46,867 bases of DNA from RGIG464 sp045599585 (lineage in GTDB: Bacteria > Myxococcota_A > Bradymonadia > UBA4248): contig JAZRWH010000087.1 of the NCBI GenBank assembly GCA_045599585.1, forward strand, positions 1 through 46,867, read 5' to 3'. Position numbers and translations under genes: made by a program. The notes under the pieces are model-generated. The model was not told the origin of the DNA. It saw only the letters and a program-made list of their open reading frames with translations, and did no database searches. Positions 1 through 8,089 of the stretch are shown in pieces; the first letter of the stretch is position 1; the number at the start of each line of letters is the position of its first letter.

Positions 1-320
1 CTTCTTTTCCTCACTACTATACTAGCGCTCGGGTCGCTCCTCAGCGTTGCCTTATCCTCTGGAATAGTGGTCGAGTATTTTATCAAAACAAATGAGGGAT
101 GTCGCCCCCTCGTTTTCAAATTGTCCTTGATTTGGGGGACACTTCACATACCCCGCCCGTCTTGCCTTCGGCTTCGACGGATAGGGTTATTCAAGTCGGC
201 GGCTTCCAGCCGCGTGGACACTCGCTAGCTTATGCGTCAAAACATGATGAACGTCTCGCGCTTCGAACGCTTCGCGTTCATGCACTTATTGCTTTTTATT
301 TAGTTCGGCCGAGTAGTAAC

Positions 321-461
321 GCTCACGCAACTAAAGAGCGCAGGGATTCCCAAGGGGCGGACGCGATACGACGCCCCTTGGGGCCGTCCGCAGGACAAAT
401 ACTAAAGACGATATTAAGTTCAAAATCGAAGTGCGTTCTGCTCGCGCAACTAAAGAGCACA
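321..461. repeat. Short direct repeat pair flanking a dispersed repeat
   Basis: The 22-mers at 321-342 and 440-461 differ at two positions and share the core CGCAACTAAAGAGC. Each can fold on itself (GCTC with GAGC). They flank the dispersed repeat at 348-397. Their role is unknown. Confidence 0.5.
348..397. repeat. Dispersed ~50-bp repeat, copy A
   Basis: This matches 27689-27738 at 43 of 50 positions by hand count and more weakly matches 40652-40700. It contains a perfect 11-bp inverted repeat (CCCAAGGGGCG at 349-359 with CGCCCCTTGGG at 372-382) and an overlapping alternative pairing (GCGGAC near 358 with GTCCGC near 386). It ends in the shared block GCAGGACA. It could be a MITE-like element or a small structured RNA; nothing in the sequence decides between them. 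Confidence 0.6.
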
Positions 462-491
462 GCGTTATTGGGGACGATGGAGTAAATTGCC

Positions 492-519
492 TTGACATGC
501 GTTTAGAATGGCATATAAA
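492..519 (+). promoter_or_regulatory. Sigma-70-type promoter of the first pilin-like lipoprotein gene
   Basis: TTGACA at 492-497 is followed after 16 nt by TATAAA at 514-519. The same layout recurs at 4426-4453 upstream of the second paralog, where TTGACA is followed after 16 nt by TACAAG. Both are followed by GCGCA-like sequence and a leader that keeps an ATGCGTT block and an AAGGAGTCA ribosome-binding site. Conservation between paralogs supports the call. Confidence 0.65.
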
Positions 520-598
520 GCGCAGACCTTTCGATTCCAACGTTTTTGGATCGAATCCCCCTCAATGCCCATGCGTTATACTTTTAAGGAGTCATACC

Positions 599-1252
599 AT
601 GAAATTCATCAATTCAATTGCTCTCTGTAGTGCAACCCTGCTCGCATTCGCTGGTTGTTCCCAAACATCAAATCAAGATGCACCAAAAGCTGAACAGTAA
701 GCTGAAAAGCAAGATGCCCCCAAAGCTGAAAAAAAAGACCAAGCGCAAGATAAAACAAACCCGATGACCTTAACCGATGGGTTTAACCAATACATTAGTG
801 ACTCAATAAAGAGTGAAGCCAAAGTGAATCTAAGAGCCATTGCAGAAGGTGCACTCGCCTTTCATTTAACAGAACACCCAGCTGATCCATCCGGTATGTC
901 TTTTTTTACGGCTCAATACCCCAAATCCGAAACACAAAGCCAAATCGGTCCTACTGTCGGTGCAGATACGGTCAAAAAAACCTATATTCCAACCGCCGAC
1001 ATGTTTGATACGGATGTATGGCGACAACTCAATTTTATGACAACTACAAAATCGTATTACACCTATTACTATATTTCGGATGGCAACGAATTTGTCGTAA
1101 AAGCCAGCGCCAGTATTAACCGTCCTTGTGACTCTATTTTTATGATCAAAGGCACCACAAACAACAATAAAGAGCCTACACATACGCCTGTCGTAGACCT
1201 TTCTGAAGATCCCAATGCAATTGCAGAATGCAATACGGTTAAGCTTCATTAA
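599..1252 (+). pseudogene. Pilin-like-domain lipoprotein, interrupted by an in-frame TAA
   Basis: Translation from ATG 599 (site AAGGAGT 8 bp upstream) gives a lipoprotein signal with lipobox FAGC, then a Lys/Glu/Gln/Ala linker. A single TAA at 698-700 stops the frame inside that linker. The same frame then stays open to 1252. The downstream part matches the intact paralog at 6345-7004: an EAKVNLRAIAEGA block, a YYTYYYISDG block, a Cys (PCDS), and a C-terminal ECNTVKL. The conserved block resembles the helix that follows the hydrophobic stalk of type IV pilins in Myxococcota, so I infer a pilin-like globular domain on a lipid anchor. Since nothing is lost except one codon, this is a young pseudogene, a readthrough case, or a sequence error. 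Confidence 0.75.
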
Positions 1253-1307
1253 AGCATCTTAGCGTCGACGCATTGAGCCGGCGCTTTTCATCATTTTCGT
1301 ACGAACG

Positions 1308-1349
1308 GACCGCCCCTTGATGCCTTCTGTAGAACTACAAGGGGCGGTC
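1308..1349. terminator. Strong hairpin between convergent genes
   Basis: GACCGCCCCTTG at 1308-1319 pairs perfectly with CAAGGGGCGGTC at 1338-1349 over an 18-nt loop. It lies between the end of the plus-strand lipoprotein (1252) and the end of the minus-strand gene (1358). No good T-run follows on either strand, so termination is likely by position but not proven. Confidence 0.5.
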
Positions 1350-1357
1350 AATCTATC

Positions 1358-4048
1358 TTAGGGTTTCATCAAACGTCGTCTCGTGAAGACAGCCCCTAAA
1401 ACGAATAGTATTGCCCATACGACCAAAGATTGCGCAGGCCGGCGTACAGTCGTGGAAGAACAGCCCGACTCGGAGTGATCGCTTTTGTGATTTTCTTCAC
1501 TGCCATCAAGCCCGGATTGCGTTTCATCCCCATCCGTCGAGTCTGATTGTCCAGGCTGGTTGCCAGAATTGCCACTTCCTGGGCTACTCGGGTCTTCGTT
1601 GCCAGATCCACCTGAAGGATGATCGTCACCAGAATCATTTCCACCACCAGGCTGATCGCCCTGTTCTTGATCAGATGAAACAGGCGGCAGATCGACATTG
1701 CTCCACGTCTCGTTGTCTGCGCAGCTGCCAAACGTCAAAGTTCCCGAAGCAGGAAAACGCGACTTGCTGCCATCGGCGGCTTCGATATCAAAATAGTAAT
1801 GAATACACGATGTGGCGTTAAGCAGTTCAGGGGCAAGTTGAGCTTCATGAACGGCGTAGTAGGCGTTATCACTTAAGCCATCCTGTTCGAGTCCAATCTC
1901 AAGTGGCATACTGTAGATGGCATGTTCGCTACCAATGTGCAGTCTCGCGGTATGAATTTTAGCTGCTCGCCCGTTGCCGTCACCAGCCGTTAGGGCAAAA
2001 ACGTGTTTTCCGTCGTCCAAGAAATGCGATCCCATGCTGATCAGCGGTATATCGTGCTTGAGATCGGCAAATTCCTGTCCCCAATACGGCGCATAAATAG
2101 AAATTCCCAAAGCATTATACTGACGATTGAGAATGTTTTTGCGGTGTCCATTGGTGTGTGTGACGTTTTCATCCTCAAACAAAAAACCGTTTAACATCGT
2201 GCGAGGCTCAGCTTGTCGAGGATCATAAGAGATGTTTTCGGAGGATGTTTTGGGAACGGAATCAAAGAAAAGGGCAAATCGATCTGCTGGCGACGGGTAA
2301 CCTGCATACATCGTTTGACAATCCTCCCCTTGAGCTGGATTGCAACAAACGGGCGTATCTTCACAGATGCAAGAGGCCAGATTCTCTTTGTCACAGCCGA
2401 TTTTAAGCGCCAGTTCTGCGGCGTTAGCTTTGAAATGACAAGGGGAATAGTGACCGGCATAGACATTTTGTTTGCAAGCGTCGTAGACTTCTGTAGCAAG
2501 TCTTGCCGATTGGTATAATGCTGCGTCAAAAAAGAGCGGTTGAACACCGAGACTACCTTCTTTGAGTTGTGCCAAGTGCAAATTCGCGTCGTTTTGACAA
2601 GGCGCACCACAGGCATCGAGCGCACGTTGAACATCGGCTCGCGCTGCATTTGTCAAAACGTGAATGGCTCGCGCTGTTTCTGACAAGGTAGGTGTTTCAC
2701 CGTATCCAGGAACGGTATCATAAACGTCAGGATCAAGGATTTTGGTGCCTGGAACGTACGAAACACAAGGCAAACCATTCGTTGCAGCATCAATGTCGTC
2801 TGGCCAAACGCTCGGATCATAATAATTCGGTTCGTTGGGATTCAAACATTTTAAATATAACGGCGTATAAGGCGAAACACAGTAATTACAAGGTTCGGTA
2901 CAGAATTCGGGCAGAACAAAGTTCGGGTCTTTTTCGGCATTAGAAATACACTTTGGATCAAAGCGCGAATCATAATATTCCGATGACGGATCAATGCGGG
3001 GATCGTACAGCGGAGATTCCGGATTGAGGAATGGATTGTAACCAGGTTCATAATCTGGTGAATTGCGAGCATATTTGGGATCGTAACATTGGGTGTAGCA
3101 CGAATCAACGGCACAAGTGCAGGATTTATCGTGGGATTCAGGAACTTGCGTCGTCGTTTCATGACAACTATTTTCGGACATCAATTTTTTAATGTAGTTT
3201 TCAAATTTGTCCCCCCAGATCTCATCGGCACTTGCCTCTGAAACATAAGACTTGAGGCGTAATCGAACCCCATCGCCCGTCCCTTCCCAAAGTGTGATAA
3301 AGGGGAAATACATTCCGAAATCACTTGGAAGCTGATAAGCCGCATAAACACCGCCAAAGCCACCCGCGTAGACGGTTAGACGATCGTAATTCATCCATTC
3401 CTTAGTAAACACGGGGAATGATTTTTCAGAACTCAAGCTGTAGCAAACATTTCCAGCGCCACGCGTATGTCCCCCAGCTTCAGCAGCAATAATGCGAATA
3501 TTTGCATTTTTTGTAAGAAATTCATTGTTTAAAAGAGATGTCAAAACCTTGTAGCAAGCACCACAACCATCTTTAAAAGCAACACCAATAGTATAATGCT
3601 TACATTGTTTGTTGGGTTCAATGACATCGGTCTTAAAATGGGAAACTCTGCCAGAACAATGATCGGCGCAGTAGCCAGGTGGAACGGCAAGCATGACGGG
3701 TGATGTGTAGGGAGCCCAGACTTGACCATAAACGAGCTCTTCCATAACAAAATCATTATTATATTGCAGCGCATCCTTATTGATACAAGCATCGTAATCT
3801 ATAAAATGCGAACACTTTCCTTCAAAACATATCTTTCCTGATGAATCGTTACAATCCGTCTTATACGTTTCAGGCGTACAAGTTTTGGCCTGAGACAAAT
3901 CAACACACCCCGTAAAAGGACAAGCTTGACACGCAGGATGACTACAGTCACGTATTGTTGCACAATCTTCAGGCTGCCACGACGTTTCCTGAGCAAATAC
4001 CGGCACGGGCAACAAAGATAATAGCGTTAAAAAAATAGACTTTTTCAT
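1358..4048 (-). CDS. Secreted thioredoxin-like / CAP-domain protein with MYXO-CTERM-like tail
   Basis: A protein of 896 aa. Residues 1-19 form a Sec signal peptide, and a GGGAGAA ribosome-binding site precedes the start. A Cys-rich segment (about 29-90) is followed by a region with a CGAC motif (162-165) in a context like a thioredoxin fold. A Cys- and Asp-Pro-rich middle follows (about 300-440). A CAP/SCP-PR1 domain occupies about 475-700, with the typical ENIS and HTNGHRKNIL signatures. A Gly/Ser/Asp-rich low-complexity linker then leads to Gly-Cys-Ser-Ser (about 862-865), a membrane helix and three Arg, as in MYXO-CTERM sorting tails cleaved by myxosortase. It is therefore probably an exported, surface-sorted protein. 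The CAP role (protease, lipid binding or toxin) cannot be read from sequence. The thioredoxin assignment is weaker than the CAP assignment. Confidence 0.8.
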   Translation of the reverse strand: MKKSIFLTLLSLLPVPVFAQETSWQPEDCATIRDCSHPACQACPFTGCVDLSQAKTCTPETYKTDCNDSSGKICFEGKCSHFIDYDACINKDALQYNNDFVMEELVYGQVWAPYTSPVMLAVPPGYCADHCSGRVSHFKTDVIEPNKQCKHYTIGVAFKDGCGACYKVLTSLLNNEFLTKNANIRIIAAEAGGHTRGAGNVCYSLSSEKSFPVFTKEWMNYDRLTVYAGGFGGVYAAYQLPSDFGMYFPFITLWEGTGDGVRLRLKSYVSEASADEIWGDKFENYIKKLMSENSCHETTTQVPESHDKSCTCAVDSCYTQCYDPKYARNSPDYEPGYNPFLNPESPLYDPRIDPSSEYYDSRFDPKCISNAEKDPNFVLPEFCTEPCNYCVSPYTPLYLKCLNPNEPNYYDPSVWPDDIDAATNGLPCVSYVPGTKILDPDVYDTVPGYGETPTLSETARAIHVLTNAARADVQRALDACGAPCQNDANLHLAQLKEGSLGVQPLFFDAALYQSARLATEVYDACKQNVYAGHYSPCHFKANAAELALKIGCDKENLASCICEDTPVCCNPAQGEDCQTMYAGYPSPADRFALFFDSVPKTSSENISYDPRQAEPRTMLNGFLFEDENVTHTNGHRKNILNRQYNALGISIYAPYWGQEFADLKHDIPLISMGSHFLDDGKHVFALTAGDGNGRAAKIHTARLHIGSEHAIYSMPLEIGLEQDGLSDNAYYAVHEAQLAPELLNATSCIHYYFDIEAADGSKSRFPASGTLTFGSCADNETWSNVDLPPVSSDQEQGDQPGGGNDSGDDHPSGGSGNEDPSSPGSGNSGNQPGQSDSTDGDETQSGLDGSEENHKSDHSESGCSSTTVRRPAQSLVVWAILFVLGAVFTRRRLMKP

Positions 4049-4533
4049 CCGTTTCTCCCATAAAGGCTGTGTAAAGAATCATTGCACCAGATAAAATTTG
4101 TTCTAACTTTATTCACGTCAAACTAGGCTGAATAAATACATAATGCTCGACTGAAGCTACATTTGTACTTCCGAGCACCTTCTGTTGTTGATCTATATGA
4201 AAAGATACGAACATTTCAAGCATTCAAATGATGTCAAATGTGTGTTAGCTCATATTTTTATGCATAACGATTTTTCACGAACGACAACGAAAATGAATCT
4301 CATGAGATATTCACTCAAGGGTTCATCCCGCTTAATTGTATGAATGAGCAATCCTTGAATATTCTTGAGTTATCCACGCAAATCTCCAAGATACGACTTA
4401 ATAAAGCACTCAAGGGGGATTCTCATTGACATTTTCTAAATAAGACATACAAGGCGCATAGCATTCGATCCCAATCGTATGGGATCAAATTTGTCCTAAG
4501 CTCGAATGCGTTTTGTATCAAGGAGTCAATTTT
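4049..4533. promoter_or_regulatory. Divergent intergenic region with promoter of the second lipoprotein
   Basis: An AT-rich 485-bp gap between divergent genes. On the plus strand, TTGACA 4426-4431, a 16-nt spacer and TACAAG 4448-4453 align with the promoter of the first paralog. The leader at about 4468-4533 aligns with 6278-6344 upstream of the third paralog (CCCAATC, ATGCGTTTTGT and AAGGAGTCA blocks). I found no clear promoter for the minus-strand gene and no repeats. Confidence 0.55.
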
Positions 4534-4635
4534 ATGAAAAACATCGCTCACATTGCGCTTTTCAGCGCAGCATTGCTCACGTTTGCCGGCTGCTCCCAAA
4601 CGCCTGACAAAAATAGTTCGCAAGCAGCAAAAAAA

Positions 4636-4707
4636 GATACCGCTCAGACTGATAACAAAGATACCGCTCAGACTGATAATAAAGATACCGCTCAGACTGA
4701 TAATAAA
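4636..4707 (+). repeat. Three tandem 24-bp repeats in a lipoprotein linker
   Basis: Three near-identical 24-bp units encode DTAQTDNK, just after the lipobox region of the second paralog. The other two paralogs have shorter or different linkers, so copy number varies between family members. Confidence 0.85.
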
Positions 4708-5260
4708 GACGAAGCGCAAGCCAAATCGGACGCGAAACCAGTCGTTGATCCTTTTATTAAATTTAAGCGTAAATCAATAGAGGAAGATGCCAGGTTAAAT
4801 ATAAAAACCATAGCAGAAGGCGCATTGTCATGGTTCCAGGGAGAACACCCAACAGATCCAACTGGTACAAGTTACTTTACAAAGCAATACCCCAAATCCC
4901 CAACAGTGAGCCAAATCGGCCCCGTAGTCGGCGAAAAGACGATTGGCAAAACACACCGCATTTCACCTGAAGATTACAAACAATCGCCCGATGCGTTCGG
5001 AATGGGCGTGTGGGAACAAATGCATTTCAACTTGAGCACAGAAACTTATTATACTTATATATTATATTTCGGTTGGCGAGTCATTTACAATCTACGCCAA
5101 AGCTAGCATTGAAAAGCCTTGTGACTCTATTTTTATGCTCAAAGGTTCTACAGCTCCTAGTGGTGATCCTATGATTAGTGCAATCACGGACCTTTCGGAC
5201 GATTCTGAAGCAATTGCCGAATGCAAGGCGGAATCGCTTAAATCTGCCGAAGCTGAGAAA

Positions 5261-5422
5261 GCCAAAGCTCAGGCAGAAGCTGAACTAGCCAAAGCTCAGG
5301 CAGAAGCTGAACTAGCCAAAGCTCAGGCAGAAGCTGAGCTAGCCAAAGCTCAGGCAGAAGCTGAGCTAGCCAAAGCTCAGGCAGAAGCTGAGCTAGCCAA
5401 AGCACAGGAAGAAGCCCTCACA
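5261..5422 (+). repeat. Tandem 27-bp repeats coding AKAQAEAEL
   Basis: Units begin at 5261, 5288, 5315, 5342, 5369 and 5396. The first five are almost identical and the last is degenerate. The encoded 9-residue Ala/Glu/Lys/Gln unit should be strongly helical and separates the pilin-like domain from the C-terminal domain. Confidence 0.9.
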
Positions 5423-6240
5423 GCAGTTCCTTCTACTATAATACAAAATTCTACACCTGAACCTGCTCCTGCTCCGGGAATTGGTGGCTACAAGGGCAAA
5501 CGTTGCGATATTCAAACACTTTCAAATGAGAAAAAACTTCCGAAGTGGAATTGTGAAATCGTTGATACATCTATAGTAGCATCCATGCTTAAAGATGCTG
5601 AAAAAACACATATTCCATTTATAAAAATCGATGCCACCGATGACGTGAAAACAAAACTCGAAGCATATCTCAATAAGAATCTCTCGAAACTAAATATACA
5701 ATCTACAGACACATTCTCGTGCGAAGCTGGTAAAGTTATCAAAACATCGAACAATATCGGTATTCAACATGTTATGTGCGACGACTCCGAGACGAGTGTT
5801 GAATTTCTCAATCTCATCTCACCAGCTGATAACAAAGCCCGAGTTTATCATACAAAAACGTTTGATCATCTCTTTGAAGATGCCCCTGACATTGACAAAA
5901 CCGAAGAAACCGTTATCAATGGAGAACGTGGAACTTATGTCGCTGTAAAATATGAAACTGCCTTCGACGCTACGGGCTCCGAACATTCAGAATTAGATAT
6001 TGTATATTACCTATTTTTAGGTGATAAACTTCGTTATCTCACCGACTGGACAGCTTTTCATACAGACGAAAATTCATCTTTTGATGAAGAAGATGGCACA
6101 GAAACTTATTCTTGCAACGCCAAAGCAACCGTATTGCGCATTGAAAGCACTGGTGCCAAACAAATGACACACACCATGACCATTGGAGAATAAAACACTC
6201 ACCAGAGTGACAAATTACTCCGTTTATCATTCTCAAACCG

Positions 6241-6268
6241 AGGCGTATTCGCAGTACGCGAATAGCCT
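6241..6268. repeat. Bulged hairpin element
   Basis: Outer stem AGGC/GCCT, one unpaired G, then inner stem TATTCGC/GCGAATA over a 5-nt loop. It is a member of the dispersed bulged-hairpin family. It lies where the second paralog has its -35/-10 promoter, suggesting that it replaced or displaced that promoter upstream of the third paralog. Confidence 0.8.
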
Positions 6269-6344
6269 TGCCAATCATTCGTCCCAATCAAATGGTATCA
6301 GCTTTCCTAACCGCCAATGCGTTTTGTTTTAAGGAGTCATTTTT

Positions 6345-7004
6345 ATGAAATTCTTCGCTCACGCCGCTCTCTTCAGTGCTGCACTGCTCGCGTTTGCAGG
6401 CTGTTCCCAAACGCCTGACAAAAATAGTTCGCAAGCAGCAAAAAAAGATACCGCTCAGACGGTTAAAAAAGATACCACACAAGCCAAATCGGACTCGAAA
6501 CCGACTGTCGATCCTTTTATTAAATTTAAGCGTAACTCAATAAAGGCTGAAGCCGGGACAAATCTAAAAGCCATAGCAGAAGGCGCCATTGCATGGTTCG
6601 ATACAGAACACCCGACAGATGAAAGCTATACGTCTTCTTTTACAAAAAGGTACCCCATATCAAAAACACAGAGCCAACTTGGCCCAGAAGTCGGAGAAAA
6701 GACGATTGGCAAAACACACCGCATATCACCAGATGAATATAAACAATCGCCCGATGCGTTTGGAAGAGGCGTGTGGGAACAATTGAGGTTCGAATTGAAC
6801 ACAGAAACCTATTATACTTATTATTATATTTCGGACGGCAGTTCTTTTACGGTCAAAGCCAGTGCTAGCATTGAAAAGCCCTGTGACTCTATTTATAAAC
6901 TCACAGGCTTTACTCGTTCTGATAATGCTTTTGTGCATCAAATCATAGACCTTTCAGATGATCCGGATGCAATTTACGAATGCAATACGGTTAAACTTTA
7001 TTAA
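6345..7004 (+). CDS. Pilin-like-domain lipoprotein, intact paralog
   Basis: A protein of 219 aa; ATG 6345 with TAAGGAGTCA upstream. It has a lipoprotein signal with lipobox FAGC, a Lys/Asp/Thr/Gln linker, then DPFIKFKRNS...EAGTNLKAIAEGA. That block aligns by eye with the region after the hydrophobic stalk of type IV pilins (P-x-FIKF-x-x-S-x-x-x-EA-x-x-NL). A YYTYYYISDG strand, a PCDS Cys and an ECNTVKLY end follow. The class III prepilin peptide and hydrophobic helix are absent, so it should be lipid-anchored in the envelope rather than assembled into a pilus. That function is inference. It is the only complete member of the three paralogs here. Confidence 0.8.
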   Translation: MKFFAHAALFSAALLAFAGCSQTPDKNSSQAAKKDTAQTVKKDTTQAKSDSKPTVDPFIKFKRNSIKAEAGTNLKAIAEGAIAWFDTEHPTDESYTSSFTKRYPISKTQSQLGPEVGEKTIGKTHRISPDEYKQSPDAFGRGVWEQLRFELNTETYYTYYYISDGSSFTVKASASIEKPCDSIYKLTGFTRSDNAFVHQIIDLSDDPDAIYECNTVKLY

Positions 7005-7023
7005 GTAAGCCAACACGATGAGT

Positions 7024-7056
7024 CGTCGGTGTATTGAGCGAAGCGAAAAGCCGACG
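7024..7056. repeat. Bulged hairpin element, degenerate
   Basis: Outer stem CGTCGG/CCGACG. The inner part keeps G-TATT and AGC-GAA-GC, but the 3-prime ATA is decayed to AAA. It is the first of three tandem elements in this gap. Confidence 0.6.
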
Positions 7057-7060
7057 CCGC

Positions 7061-7092
7061 CTGCGCGTATTGGCCGAAGGCCGATAGCGCAG
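7061..7092. repeat. Bulged hairpin element
   Basis: CTGCGC, unpaired G, TATTGGCC, loop GAA, GGCCGATA, GCGCAG. The inner stem has one T-G wobble. This is the second of three tandem elements. Confidence 0.8.
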
Positions 7093-7098
7093 ACAATT

Positions 7099-7128
7099 CG
7101 CGGCGTATTGGCACAGCCAATAGCCGCG
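7099..7128. repeat. Bulged hairpin element
   Basis: CGCGGC, unpaired G, TATTGGC, loop ACA, GCCAATA, GCCGCG, with both stems perfectly paired. This is the third of three tandem elements upstream of ribA. Confidence 0.85.
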
Positions 7129-7301
7129 ATCGTACAACAAGAAAGAGACGCCAGAACCACATCAGACGCATCCAATCCGATTCTCTGATCAACAAAGTGA
7201 AAAAACTGTTTGTTTATTGCTCTAAAGGGGGTAGAACGACGCGCCCCGCGTGTGGGTTTAGAGCGCACAAGAGCGAGTTTTATGGAGTTTGAGGATAGAA
7301 A

Positions 7302-7928
7302 ATGACGAGTGAGTGGCGCAGCGAAAAGAACGGTCAGCCGCTGGAGATCTTTGCAAAGGCGAAACTGCCTACGCAGTTTGGCGAGTTTACGATCGTGGCA
7401 TTTTGTGCAGGATCGGAGCGGATCGAGGATGTAGCGTTAGTACGAGGTGATGTGACGGGCCAGGAGAATATTCCGACGCGACTTCATTCGGAATGTCTAA
7501 CGGGCGATGTGTTTCATTCTCTCCGATGCGACTGCCGCCAGCAATTAGAAAGTGCCCAACGTCATTTTTCGGAGCTTCCAACGGCTATCATTTTATATAT
7601 GCGTCAGGAAGGCCGCGGCATTGGTTTAGCCAACAAAGTTGCAGCGTACAAGCTTCAGGAAGAAGGCTACGACACGGTCGATGCTAACGAACATCTTGGA
7701 TTTGACGATGATCTTCGTTCGTACGACGTTGCGGCAGCCATGCTTTCGGCGTTAGGCGTCGGCTCCATCGACCTATACACGAACAACCCACGCAAGGTTG
7801 AAGGTCTAACGAAATGCGGCATACGCGTCACGGGGCGCGAGCCGATCATCATCGAGCCCAACCCATTTAATGAGCGCTATTTGCACACCAAACAAGATCG
7901 AAGTGGACATCTGCTGAACCTCGACTAA
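7302..7928 (+). CDS. ribA: GTP cyclohydrolase II
   Basis: A protein of 208 aa, the usual length for stand-alone RibA, which opens GTP to the diamino-pyrimidine precursor and formate in the first committed step of riboflavin synthesis. The zinc Cys set is visible (SEC65, RCDC with C76 and C78), as are RQEGRGIGL (101-109), the NNPRK segment (161-165) and the N-terminal R60-LHSEC context. The DHBP synthase (RibB) half that is often fused is absent, so it must be encoded elsewhere. No FMN riboswitch is seen upstream. A GAGGA ribosome-binding site precedes the start, and a hairpin with a T-run follows at 7998-8054. Confidence 0.95.
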   Translation: MTSEWRSEKNGQPLEIFAKAKLPTQFGEFTIVAFCAGSERIEDVALVRGDVTGQENIPTRLHSECLTGDVFHSLRCDCRQQLESAQRHFSELPTAIILYMRQEGRGIGLANKVAAYKLQEEGYDTVDANEHLGFDDDLRSYDVAAAMLSALGVGSIDLYTNNPRKVEGLTKCGIRVTGREPIIIEPNPFNERYLHTKQDRSGHLLNLD

Positions 7929-7997
7929 GAGGGGGCAGTCAAAGATTAATACAAACGAACCTGCTGTAACGCGCCATACATGGTGCGATCTGATCAA

Positions 7998-8054
7998 CGC
8001 TGCGATTTATCGGGCTGGCGAATGGGCCGCAGATAAATTCGCGGCGATTTTTTT
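7998..8054 (+). terminator. Rho-independent terminator after ribA
   Basis: CGCTGCGATTTATC (7998-8011) pairs with GATAAATTCGCGGCG (8032-8046), with one wobble and one bulged base, and is followed by seven T. It ends about 20 bp before the panB ribosome-binding site. Confidence 0.75.
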
Positions 8055-8089
8055 AGGCTCCTAGCGAGCCGTCTGTGAGGCTAATGATT

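Larger units (their letters stand above)
1..598. other. Gene-poor left edge with small hairpins and repeats
   Basis: I see no convincing gene here. Frame 1 is open from the window edge to a stop near 228 and its first 26 codons are hydrophobic, so the tail of a membrane protein cut by the window cannot be excluded, but nothing about it is recognisable. The stretch holds perfect small hairpins (199-213, 265-279), a 22-bp near-direct repeat (321-342 and 440-461), one copy of a dispersed repeat (348-397), and the promoter of the first lipoprotein gene. Confidence 0.5.
4534..6193 (+). pseudogene. Pilin-like-domain lipoprotein with repeat linker and C-terminal domain, frameshifted
   Basis: ATG 4534 with AAGGAGT 8 bp upstream opens a lipoprotein (lipobox FAGC). 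The protein has three 8-residue DTAQTDNK units, then the pilin-like domain with the DPFIKF, NIKTIAEGA and TETYYTY blocks. Compared with the intact paralog there is one extra A near 5060 in a TA-rich run. The first frame therefore stops at 5104-5106, while homology continues without a break in the next frame (SFTIYAKASIEKPCDS) to 6193. The downstream frame adds five and a half AKAQAEAEL repeats (a likely coiled coil or helix) and a C-terminal domain of about 240 aa with several Cys that I do not recognise. Restoring the frame gives about 550 aa. It could be decay, slipped-strand variation or an assembly error. Confidence 0.75.

Noticed and set aside
1..228. Open frame 1 from the window edge with a hydrophobic stretch
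   Set aside because: No start is visible, there is no family resemblance, and the hydrophobic run could be chance. Only its existence is noted.
7129..7301. FMN riboswitch upstream of ribA
   Set aside because: The conserved FMN-element core blocks are absent from this short leader.
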